From Physella acuta (lineage: Eukaryota; Mollusca; Gastropoda; Physidae): a DNA stretch of 64,000 bases. The position numbers were made by a program, and so were the translations under genes. Where the stretch lies: contig NW_026731570.1 of assembly GCF_028476545.1 (NCBI RefSeq), forward strand, positions 756,001-820,000, written 5' to 3'. Of the stretch, positions 29,158 to 38,152 are shown piece after piece; position 1 is the stretch's first letter, and the number at the start of each line of letters is the position of its first letter. The notes under the pieces are model-generated. The model was not told where the DNA came from, did no database searches, and was given only the letters and a program-made list of their open reading frames with translations.

Positions 29158-30151
29158 AATTTAGATGGGTCCCGCCAGCCCTGAGCAACGAAACACTGAT
29201 TAAGGCACTGCAAACAGTCAGCAAATCTACACCTACAATAACTACAATCCCGCACACAATCACAGATTCACCATCCAGAACGACAATCCACAACACATCC
29301 CACACTACATCCAAATTACATACAAAGACACAACACGTAATATCCTCATCGCACTGCCAGGAAGACGCCAAGGCTGTCAGGTGTGCGGCTCGGACAGACA
29401 CTGGACCAACCACTGCCAATCATCAACACCAGAGTCAACACCCAATGTTCACCTGTCAACAATACAGGAACCAACTCAACAACCATCCTCACAGACAATT
29501 TTAACAGAACCACCTAGAGCACCACCCACACCGCAGCAAACATTGGTAACCCCTAACCTGTCGAACCAAAAAGCGATCCCAAGTACGGCTTACCCGAAGT
29601 CACCAACTGCATCAACAAAAATCCAAAACACTGGAGAAATACAAAGCCCAGATTCAGAAATAGATAACACCACGTCAATGAAAAGAAAAAATGAAATCAG
29701 CCCCACAGAACAAGGAAAATTAACAAAAAAACTCGCGAATCAAATCTTCGATCGCCTGACAAACACCTTAGAAACCCAGCCGCAACAAGAAACTACCAGT
29801 GAACGAATTCAAATTCCCAAACCTTTAACTCCTGGAAAAGACAAGAGCTGCGGTTATTGCTTTCACAGTTTCAGTACTGCCATCGAGTGTAAAACACATA
29901 CAAAAACTTCCCATCCTGATACGAGTAAATGCCCGCATTGCAACAATCTGATCAAAAGCAGAGGAGCAATAAAGCACCACGTACTAAAACACCCAGACAC
30001 CGCTGTCTTCCAGTGTGGATACTGCCTAACAAGTCTATACACCAAATACAACATAGAAAAACACCTCAACGACCAGCACCCCGACAACGACCCCTGCCAC
30101 AATCAAATATTCTACATCCTCAACCCAGACAGATCCATTTCTTACATATAA
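29158..30151 (+). pseudogene. LINE ORF1 copy a, 5'-truncated: zinc knuckle and three C2H2 fingers
   Basis: Homologous along its length to the ORF1 at 38184-39641. Starts inside the protein at the RWVPPAL segment. Contains CCHC knuckle C-x2-C-x4-H-x4-C (around 29375-29415, CQVCGSDRHWTNHC-like) and, from about 29850, three fingers of type C-x2-C-x12-H-x3/4-H. A T/P/Q-rich linker with the basic KRKN segment joins them. Compared with the other copy, a 4-base loss near 29255 shifts the frame of the first part, while the downstream 256 codons are open. The stop comes at RSISYI, slightly earlier than in the other copy. Nucleic-acid binding is expected from the knuckle and fingers. No reverse transcriptase follows. 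The 3' UTR (to 30537) ends in GCAAATAAAAGTTAAAA. Confidence 0.8.
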
Positions 30152-30600
30152 TATGCAGACGACAGAACATAAACAGCGAGAAGGACAACTCTTCAAATAT
30201 GACACGCTGTACTCACCCCTTAAACGAGTTTTGTTAATCTCTCCCCATCCGGATTCCAACACTATCATTTTACTTTAGCCCCTTTTACTGATTATCCCTT
30301 ATAATTTTGTATAACAACATAATATATAAAACAAATATGATAACCATGTACATACTTATTATTAATACGCTCATCCGGACAAAATGGTTTCATTAGATGA
30401 TAAAATTTAGTAAAAAAGGTGTATACATTTGTAAATTCATCTTGATATGTTTTTTTTAAGAACATTTAGAAAAATGTAAAATATGCTGATGTTGTTGCAC
30501 TTGTTTTGAATTGCAAATAAAAGTTAAAAAAAAAAAAGTTGAGCAAAATTGAACGGCAAAAAAAAAAAAAATAAAAAAAAAAATAAAAAAAAATAAAATA
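30152..30600 (+). other. 3' UTR and double A-rich tail of copy a
   Basis: Similar to 39642-40005. It ends in a first A run (about 30525-30537), then GTTGAGCAAAATTGAACGGC, then a second, longer A-rich run (30560-30600). The middle string is also found immediately after the other copy (40016-40035). Confidence 0.7.
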
Positions 30601-30617
30601 TAAGATTAAGCGATAAA

Positions 30618-30745
30618 TGTCATTCTCCAAGTTGACATTTGCAAAAATTGTCACCGCCAGCAAAGGGGTGCGCCCCTGGATGGCACCCCCTTGTGTCGAG
30701 AGACCTGGAGAGGAGCCACCCGGACCACGCCCCGGTGGCTCAATG
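30618..30745 (+). pseudogene. LINE ORF1 N-terminal fragment (copy g)
   Basis: TTTGCAAAAATTGTCACC, GCAAAGGGGTGCGCCCCTGG and GAGAGGAGCCACCCGGAC match the start of ORF1 at 38184 and 52823, including the conserved hairpin arm AGCCACC/GGTGGCT. It sits directly after the A-rich tail of copy a and stops after ~125 bp. Confidence 0.65.
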
Positions 30746-31560
30746 TTGTTCATGCTTGTATCACCCCCCCCCCCCTAAAAAAAAAGCAATGCATACGAGA
30801 TTCCCCCCCCCCCACCCCCCCCACCCCCTTGTCACCAATGCTGGATACCCCTAACACTGTATCACAAAAAATTGGAAGACTTATTTCCCCTTCTAGCAGC
30901 CATGTCACGCAACAATGATTGCGCTGCCTGGTCTGCCTTACCCAACCAACCCGCACCCACACCTCCCCGCCCCACCACGTTTCTTTTTTTATTTCTGTTT
31001 ATCCATGTTCCTTTTAGGAACATTTTGACAGCTGTGTTGTTTTTTTTTTGTTTTTTTTTTTTCGAAAGTATTGTAATTGCACTATGTATTTACATTGCCC
31101 TACACGGCAAGCCCAATATTGCGAACAGCAGCTGTCAATAGACATAACATTATAAGAATGTTAAATTTCTTTTCGAAATTGCAGCATTATTTTCTCTAAA
31201 TTTGTTCATCCATGTATCCATGCGTCATACATTTTTATATATTTTATCTCTTACATCTTCTTAATATAAATTTAATCTTAACGTTTAGTTGGTAGAAGTT
31301 TTTTATATAAATATCTTATGCTACACGTGTTTCAGATGTGCTGCTAAATGGTATTTAGCCTAACTTTAACTCTAAGATGGACTACAAAAGAAACACCGAA
31401 CACAGAACAGTGAATGTAATAAAATGATTTTGATACAAGGGTGTTCAAATAGAAATATAACTTTCATAAACGGCTCTAATTAATAAAAATGTCACAAAAT
31501 AAAAAAAAAATAAAAAAAAAACATAAATGACCCTACCACTATTATACAGAAAATGATCAA
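30746..31560. other. Spacer with C and T runs, no gene
   Basis: C runs near 30762-30774 and 30806-30818, T runs near 31037-31060. Short open frames carry no domain. Nothing else recognised. Confidence 0.4.
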
Positions 31561-31564
31561 CTAA

Positions 31565-33153
31565 ATTATGACCCAAAAATCTGAACCAGATTCAATAATC
31601 TCAACCCCGTGCGGCGTCAAAACGGCCAATGACAAAACGGCCCCGTCAATACTACCCCGACAAAGCGGCCCCGACATAAGAGGCTCGTCAAAAGGGCCAG
31701 CGACATATGGACCCCGTCACATAGGCTGCCGACAAATAGGCTCCCGTCATATAGTCTACCGATTAAAGGGCTCCAGTCAGTAATGCTCCCTACATATTGG
31801 CTCCCGTCATTTAGTTTTTCAACAAAACGGCCCCGCCATTACGACTCACGACTAATAGGCTCACGTCATTTTGGCTCACGACAAATAGGCTCCTGTCATT
31901 TTGGCTCACGACAAATAGGCTCATGTCAATTAAACTCCCGACAAAGGGACCACTGACAATACCGTTTCTGTAGAGACTTTCCGGCAAAGCAGCAGTCTCA
32001 TTGAATATGACACCTGCCAGTGGGACCCCTTCATCAATATTCTTTAGAGTTAGCTTATCCAACACTCTTAAGTAATACAACGTATGCATCTCTGGTTCCA
32101 CAGTCCTTATTTTTATAATAGTTTAGCTATTATAAGAACAAATATGTTTTAATTGAAGGGTCATCTATCTATGACTTCCATAAGTGAGTCGGTTGAAGGG
32201 CGGTTCCAACTCAAGTGTGTGGGGAGAGGGGTCCACGCTATGCATCCCTACCTGCAGCATGCTTGTAGGTTATCAAAACAAAGTGTCGTTATCCTGTAAA
32301 CATCATTTATATCATAGATTTACACTTCTGTGCTCGCTTTTAAGCAACAGATCTTCACTGTTGTAAATTAAAAATTTACCAAAACTTTAGAATTGGTTGA
32401 ATTTAGCTGTTAAGGGCTAGATTTGTTTGTGAATTGATGCTTGTTCATGAAAAACAATTTCATGCAGCTATTTAAAAAAAGGTTATAGTTGTAGTGGATG
32501 TATGACAAAATGGTTACTTGTATGCCAATAGTGGTAATACGATTCATTTGTCTGGAGCCAATATGTCGGTAGTCATTTTGTCGGAAGCAATTATATCGGG
32601 AGTCATTTTGTCGGTAGCCAATATGACGGGAGCCGATTTGTCGGGAACCAATATGTCCTGAGCTTATTTGTTGGGTGCCAATATGTCGGGAGTCCAATTG
32701 TCGGGAGCCTAAATGTCGGGAGACCTTTTGTCGGGAGCCTATTTGTCGCGAGTCATTATGACGGCAGCGTATTTGACGGGAGCCAATATGTCGGGGCCCT
32801 TTTGACGGGGCTATTTTGACGGGGTCGTTTTGTCGGGGTCGATTCGTCGGGGTCATATTAACGGAGCTGTTTTGACGGGGCCGATTTGTCCCGGGCCGTT
32901 TTGGAGGTGCACCTCTCAACTCTTAAGATCAGATAAATCTAAGCCAGATTCAATAATGTCAACCCTTAAGATTGGAAAAAGTGATAGTGGGCAGTCGACT
33001 TCTAAACAAACGCCTCATTAAAGGACTTGCTACACTACATCAATCTTGAAATCGGTGGGGAAATTTACACCCTCTTACTACAACTGAACGGTAGGAAATC
33101 TATATGCCCCTTATGTGGCACGACCAAACACGGACCGGCCGCTTGCCGAATCT
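31565..33153 (+). pseudogene. LINE ORF1 fragment split by a Mutator-like element (copy i)
   Basis: Left piece 31565-31607 encodes MTQKSEPDSIIST. The right piece from 32923 repeats KSKPDSIMSTLKIGK, then after a break encodes LHYINLEIGGEIYTLLLQ and the zinc knuckle CPLCGTTKHGPAAC (C-x2-C-x4-H-x4-C, about 33109-33150). The HYI...L-NGRK...C-x2-C-x4-H-x4-C block matches the ORF1 at 34352 and 38184, so it is the same protein family but a third, diverged subfamily. The Mutator-like element at 31608-32913 lies inside. Confidence 0.65.
31608..32913. mobile_element. Mutator-like transposon with long subterminal repeats
   Basis: Left end CGTGCGGCGTCAAAACGGCC; right end reads GGTGCACCTCCAAAACGGCC in reverse complement. 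Flanks TCTCAACCC (31599-31607) and TCTCAACTC (32914-32922) give a 9-bp target duplication with one mismatch, as expected for MULEs. Both ends carry ~350 bp of degenerate ~18-bp units (GACAAATAGGCTCCCGTCAT). The centre (32000-32530) has a short minus-strand open frame of no known family; no transposase domain is seen. Confidence 0.75.
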
Positions 33154-33499
33154 AGTTTGTAAGAGAAAATCATTTGCCTTGCCAACACTACAACACAACA
33201 CAATCATTTCGCCCACACTAAATTATCCCACACGGGTTAGTTTCAGATAAACAACAAAGCTTCGTGGCTACCTTCACTACTTTTATTCCGTCTCAAATAT
33301 ATACATTCAAGAGTAGTCCTCGTCCTAATCGCTATCAACTAACCGCTGACCCCCTACAATCGTTCACTCGCCCTTTTATACCCGCATTCGACCTTGGGAT
33401 TACAAGACATAACACACGGGGGTTACTACACAGTAGGGTGAAATCAACTCACACACGCACTCCCCCCTAAGTTCGAGACTATTCTACCCTATTCTAACC

Positions 33500-33890
33500 T
33501 GACCTCAAATGACCCGGAAACACACACTAAATTCTGCCAAACTAAATTCTCCGACACTAAATTATCGCTCACTAAATTCTTCCACACTAAATTCTCCCAC
33601 AATGAATTCTTCCACACTAAATTCCGCCGCACCAAATTCTCCACTAAATTCTCCCACATTTAATTCTCCCACACTAAATTCTCTCGCACTAAATTCCTCC
33701 ATAATGAATATCCCACACTAAATTATCCTACACTAAATTCTCCCACACTAAATTCTCCCGCACTAAATTCTCCGACACTAAATTATCGCTCACTTAATTC
33801 TCCCACACTACATTCTCCCACACTAAATTTTCCCACACTAAACTCTCCCACACTAAAATTCTCCCAAATCTAAACTCGATACAAAAATAG
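33500..33890. repeat. (CACTAAATTCTCCC)n minisatellite
   Basis: About 20 degenerate ~15-17-bp units, followed by the constant segment with AAACTCGATACAAAAATAG, a C run (33945-33960) and module M. Confidence 0.9.
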
Positions 33891-33995
33891 TCTCTACCAA
33901 AATCACCCAAACATTCAATTCCCCCTCACTAGATTCCATCACCCACCCCCCCCCCCCCCACCTCACATGGAACTAAACGCTGACACAGAATATTA

Positions 33996-34324
33996 GTGTT
34001 AGTCCCGAGAGTGCACCATGGTGTAACACAGTTCACAGCGGTTTGCTCTCGTCTTTTGTTTGAGTCAAAATATCTCGAGCGTAGAACTTTTTGTTAAGAG
34101 AGAAAACAGAAATTGAGTTTTTTCAAGGGAGGTAATTATCAAATTAAATGATTAAATAAAATGGAAAAAATAATAATATATTTTTAAGCAAAAACAAGTA
34201 AGCAAACATTAGTATAAATTATAGAAAATTAAAGTACAAAAAATGTATTTAAAATCTTTGGTGATTAATAACAAAATGTTAATTACAACTCCTAGTAATT
34301 GTTAAATGTTAAACGAATAATTAG
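33996..34324 (+). repeat. Dispersed module M
   Basis: GTTAGTCCCGAGAGTGCACC through AATTACAACTCCTAGTAATTG. Its last ~40 bp, present in other copies, are replaced by the start of the LINE ORF1. Confidence 0.85.
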
Positions 34325-34351
34325 AAGTTACTAAAAGAATTTCACAGAGAT

Positions 34352-35398
34352 TTGCCACCTGGAGTAACATCCAGATACAGAGTGAAGAGAATATCAATAA
34401 CCCACGCCGATAAATCTGGGCAAAGGGGCATGCTGAAATGGCTGCCTTCCAAGACAAGTGACGATGATATAATGACGATTCTGAAATCTATAAGCAGTCA
34501 GGACTCAACACCAACATTTAAGAGAATAGACCAATCAAATGTGGTCCAATTCACCATCTCTCTGGAGAAAAAAGATGTGGAGAGTGTCCCACACTATATT
34601 ATACTTACAAATGAGGCCAACAAAGAAAGCAGAGTCCTTATAATCCTCAATGGGAGGAGGATGCAATGTTGCCACTGCAACACAGACAGGCACCTGCCTA
34701 AAATGTGTGAGCATTTGAGGACTCGCGCTCTTGACGGCGTCCAGCTAGTAGATGGACAGTACAGGGCAATTGAGCCTTGGGATGCAAATGATAAAGAAGA
34801 AGTTAGGGAGCATCTAAGTAACAATAGAAATTTCTTAAAGCATTGGGACAGTTATGATGTTGACGGAGAAAGACAAAATGAAATGCTTAGAGAAGCAAGG
34901 CACAGAGAGGTACAAGATGCCTTTGAAGTAGATGGCCAAACTGAAGCACATCATACTACTGTAGCACCGCAGCAAGTTAACGAAAGCGTAACAGAAACCA
35001 CCATAGAGGCCGAAGCCATGGAGACAATAGCAACCAGGAATTCCATAGTAACCGGGTCTCAAAAAGATGGGAATCACGAAAATTTGGAGGCTGTCGACGA
35101 AACAATAACTAATATTCTTCAAGATAACTCTAGTTCAGAAAACATAACGAAACCGCTAAAGGAAATTAAAAGCTCACAAAGTATGTCAGCAACAAAGGTA
35201 TCAGGTCAACTGTCATATAGTCAAGCAATCAGTTCAAGTAAAAATCAATTACCTATAGTAAAGCCACCTCAAAGGTTCGTGACCAGGGCCCAACGGGATA
35301 GCAAACCAACGGCTGGAAGGTTTGGAATTAAAAGACCACCACCATCCAGCCCTCCAGAAACAGATGTTCGAAAGAAAACCCCAAATAATTCATGCTAA
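34352..35398 (+). CDS. LINE ORF1 (copy h) with CCHC zinc knuckle
   Basis: Open for about 348 codons. The open frame runs back to a stop at 34322-34324 with no ATG near the start, so the natural N-terminus is missing or lies upstream of a junction with module M; 34352 is only a TTG. Residues 81-119 give HYI...LIILNGRR then the knuckle C106-x2-C109-x4-H114-x4-C119. After that comes an acidic, E/T/Q-rich middle and a basic, proline-rich C-terminus (PPPSSPPE, then KKTP). This layout is that of gag-like ORF1 RNA-binding proteins of non-LTR retrotransposons. It overlaps the ORF2 start by ATGCTAA, a layout that permits termination-reinitiation. No C2H2 fingers, unlike the ORF1-only copies. It is the most intact LINE reading frame here. 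Confidence 0.8.
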   Translation: MPPGVTSRYRVKRISITHADKSGQRGMLKWLPSKTSDDDIMTILKSISSQDSTPTFKRIDQSNVVQFTISLEKKDVESVPHYIILTNEANKESRVLIILNGRRMQCCHCNTDRHLPKMCEHLRTRALDGVQLVDGQYRAIEPWDANDKEEVREHLSNNRNFLKHWDSYDVDGERQNEMLREARHREVQDAFEVDGQTEAHHTTVAPQQVNESVTETTIEAEAMETIATRNSIVTGSQKDGNHENLEAVDETITNILQDNSSSENITKPLKEIKSSQSMSATKVSGQLSYSQAISSSKNQLPIVKPPQRFVTRAQRDSKPTAGRFGIKRPPPSSPPETDVRKKTPNNSC

Positions 35399-35541
35399 CT
35401 CTGGCAACATTGAACATCAGGGGGGCTAGGGACAAAACACATTATATAAACAACATAATAAATAAACACAATATTGACATCCTACTTTTACAGGAAACTA
35501 AAATTGGAACTACAGAAGAAGCAAATAAACTAGATGCATAA
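35392..35541 (+). pseudogene. LINE ORF2 start: endonuclease N-terminus only
   Basis: From the ATG at 35392, 49 codons: LATLNIRGARDK at residues 4-15 and DILLLQETKIG at 29-39. These are the first two motifs of the APE-like endonuclease (exonuclease-endonuclease-phosphatase fold): the Asn of the LNIRG motif and the catalytic Glu of QETK (E35). The frame ends in TAA at 35539, and the sequence soon becomes unrelated, so the rest of ORF2 including the reverse transcriptase is deleted. Confidence 0.8.
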
Positions 35542-36728
35542 TTAATATCGACAGTCTCAAGCAAAACATCACTCGATCAGCCCCCAAGTAATTTAACATT
35601 AGAACAGTCTTCTGTTTCCCAGGTTTTTAAAAGTGCACAACCTGAATGGTAGAAAGAGATACACACCTCACCCTCCCCCCCCCCCCCCCACACACACACA
35701 CTTCCCTCCACTCAACCGGACTGGCGGATTTTTCAAGGTAGCGTGCCCTCTTTGCCAAGGGTCAATTTTATGTCATGGAAAGTTTTGGAATGATAGATCA
35801 GTAATGTGTATTACAGAGACACTTCTCCCACGGTGGTTTCTATTTCTGTCTACAATGTGAACTTTTGACTCCTCAGCTAAGGACAGAGCACAGTAAACTA
35901 AGCAGTCAAGAGAAACCTAGTTTGCACACCTTATTTTAGTCTAGTTCTTATGCCATTTAATTTTCTCCATTTGATTATTATATATGCTATTGATGTTCAT
36001 GTCTTTGATGCTGTGTAAAATCTATCAAATAAATTATTATTACTGATTTAAAGGTTTAAAATAATTGAATTAATAATAATAAAAAAAAAAATATGCGTGT
36101 CGCTTCTCTTGATAACAAATATATTATTATTACTGATTTAAATGTTTAAAACAATTGAATTAATAAAATTAAAAAAAAATCAACCCTTGTCTCTCCCCCT
36201 CTATCCACCTTACCCCCAGACATGATAACCCCACAATCCCTTTAACTGTTCCAACGACCCCACCACCCACCGCAACATCAATATCCAGAACTTATTTAAA
36301 GTTCTAAATCTTGTCTCTTTCCCCTCATCTTTCACTCTGCAACCTTTTGAAAACTCAATGCGACCACTACAACACCCTTTCAGCTAGTCAACTTAAGTTG
36401 TTTCCCTACATAGAAAATGCTTCACTGTCCCATTGACCCTCTCTGAAAAATTTCCTTTCCTCTCCCCACCCAGACTTCTGACACTTTCATTTGCCCTTCA
36501 CCCCTTTAACTGTCATCCTTTGCATTTTTTTTTATAATCAAATACATGACATCATGTAAATATTCATTATGTACATTTGCAAAACCTTTCGTTTTCATTT
36601 TGTGTTCAAAAATTTGATGTTGATGTACTTGCTTTAATTGCAAATAAAAGTATTTAAAAAATAAATAAATAAAAATAAATAAATAAAGGGACGCCTTTAA
36701 AAAAATCAAAAAAAAAAAAAAATGCGTG
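35542..36728 (+). other. Decayed LINE 3' region with two A-rich tails
   Basis: Non-coding. A C run at 35673-35690; a ~55-bp segment (ATTATTACTGATTTAAAGG) occurs at 36035 and again at 36127, each followed by an A-rich tract. A terminal segment (TTGATGTTGATGTACTTGC, then GCAAATAAAAGT) resembles the tail at 39950. Between the duplicated segments lies ATGCGTGTCGCTTCTC, the same string that begins the U2-headed element at 36722. Confidence 0.5.
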
Positions 36729-36772
36729 TCGCTTCTCGGCCTTTTGGCTAAGATCAAAGTGAAGTATCTGTT
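36729..36772 (+). ncRNA. U2 snRNA 5'-end fragment
   Basis: TCGCTTCTCGGCCTTTTGGC then TAAGATCAAAGTGAAGTATC, matching metazoan U2 nt 2-45 with one change (GTGAAG for GTGTAG). It stops before the Sm site, so it is not a functional snRNA gene. Confidence 0.9.
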
Positions 36773-38034
36773 ATGGATCTACATGGTTCTTAGTCATTTG
36801 GTTGGTCAGCCCTTTTTAGGGCTGGCTGCCGGGGTCGAGAGTCGGTCAAATCTACTACTCTAACTCACGCAAATCTCGCCAACGACCGCTGTGGGGTTGC
36901 TCCCACACATCCCTCGAACGCACATGCTCTCGAGATGAGTCACCCAGTACTTGTATTGGGTGGCTTCAATATACGAGCGGCTAATTTTCAACCTTCTTTT
37001 TTTTTCAGACTGACGACACCCATCTAGGAGAAATCTTAGGTGGGAGGTCTGTCACAATCGCCAACAAATCGAACTCATCTACTACGTCAAACGCAACTAC
37101 CTCGCTCAACAAATCGAACTCATCTACTACGTCAAACGCAACTACCTCGCTCCCAACAAACTCTCTACCACTCTGACGACACCTACCTAGGAGAAATCTT
37201 AGGTGGGAGGCTTCCGTCAAACACTAGCAAATCAACTAACCATCTCTCAAGATCAACTACTCAACTTACCTAAAATAAACAATCGCCAACAGCTTTACTT
37301 CGCCCACTTCAAACACTTCACCAAGCTCAAAACCATCGACTCAGCAACATCAGCTAACTTCACTCTTCAACGTCACCTCGCCCAACTCAATTACTCGACT
37401 ACGTCACAACTTTACTCCTCTTCAAACCACAATGAACAATACTTCAAAGCAACTCACCTCGAAAGATCTCTCAACACAAGAACCCACCCTACTCAACTAT
37501 TCTCCCCAAGCTTCAATTCATCGAACAACTCTACTACCAAGCGCATCATACCTCATCTCAACGCAAGAACACTACCTCAACCACCCTCTCCAAGTTCTAC
37601 ACCACTCGACTAACTCCATCATCAACGACAATTCACCAAACTCACTCTCACCAAGTACAACTACCAACTAAGAATAAACCACTATCAAACCAAGAGCGTA
37701 TCAATCACAAGAAGCACGGCCAAAAACAGAGAAGCGATCATGTTGTCATGTACTTTATGTTATTTTAAAAGAAAACAAGAAACCGGAAGTGAAAACAAGT
37801 AAATCAAGGAAACAGGAAAATATAGAAATACGAAAAGAAACCAGAAGTGAATCAAGAAACACAAGGGAAATAACACAAGCAAGAAATAAATTCTTTTAAA
37901 TATGTATAATATTTCATGTATGTATATAATCATGCAACCTACTCTTGCTGCCTCCCTGCGCGAACAGGGTAGACAGCAAGTGAGGAAATCTATTAAACGC
38001 CAAGCGGCAAAAAAAAAAAAAAAAAAAAAAAAAA
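36729..38034 (+). mobile_element. U2-headed retroelement 1
   Basis: Order of parts: U2 snRNA nt 2-45 (36729-36772); stem CAGCCCTTTTTAGGGCTG (36807); hairpin CACCCAGTACTTGTATTGGGTG-like (36941-36962); branch-like GGCTAAT, pyrimidine tract and CAG (36977-37008); two hairpin units CCATCTAGGAG / CTTAGGTGGG; C/A-rich body; 3' hairpin (37944-37980); A tail of 26 (38009-38034). It begins right after the A tail of the upstream LINE. The 5' hairpin is shared with the ORF1-bearing copies and the 3' hairpin with copy c, so it looks like a non-autonomous relative moved by the same machinery. No frame is conserved among copies. Confidence 0.75.
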
Positions 38035-38040
38035 GAAGTC

Positions 38041-38095
38041 TACTCTGGTTTCTCTTCACATCGAGTAAATCTTTCGCCTTTTACTAAAGATTTCA
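38041..38095 (+). ncRNA. U5 snRNA copy, 5' half
   Basis: TACTCTGGTTTCTCTTCACA through loop 1 CGCCTTTTACTAAAG to GATTTCA, i.e. U5 nt 2-56 with only a few changes and the invariant loop GCCTTTTAC intact. It begins after the A tail of the preceding element. The other half lies at 40048-40126, so this U5 copy is interrupted. Confidence 0.9.
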
Positions 38096-38132
38096 AAGAT
38101 CATACTTTTAGGGATCATTTCTAAAGTTGGTC
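38096..38132 (+). ncRNA. U3 snoRNA 5'-end fragment
   Basis: AAGATCATACTTTTAGGGAT then CATTTCTAAAGTTGGTC matches the first ~37 nt of U3 (AAGACTATACTTTCAGGGAT then CATTTCTATAGTTCGT in vertebrates), including the box A region. It is joined directly to U5 nt 56 and continues into TTGCCGGGACGTTG. Fragment only. Confidence 0.8.
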
Positions 38133-38152
38133 TTGCCGGGACGTTGAGCAAA

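Noticed and set aside
36729-36772. A functional U2 snRNA gene
   Set aside because: Only nt 2-45 are present; no Sm site, 3' stem or upstream promoter.
37203-37671. Ser/Thr/Asn-rich frames in U2-headed elements (also 7205-7426)
   Set aside because: Different copies keep different frames open, and indels between copies are not multiples of three.
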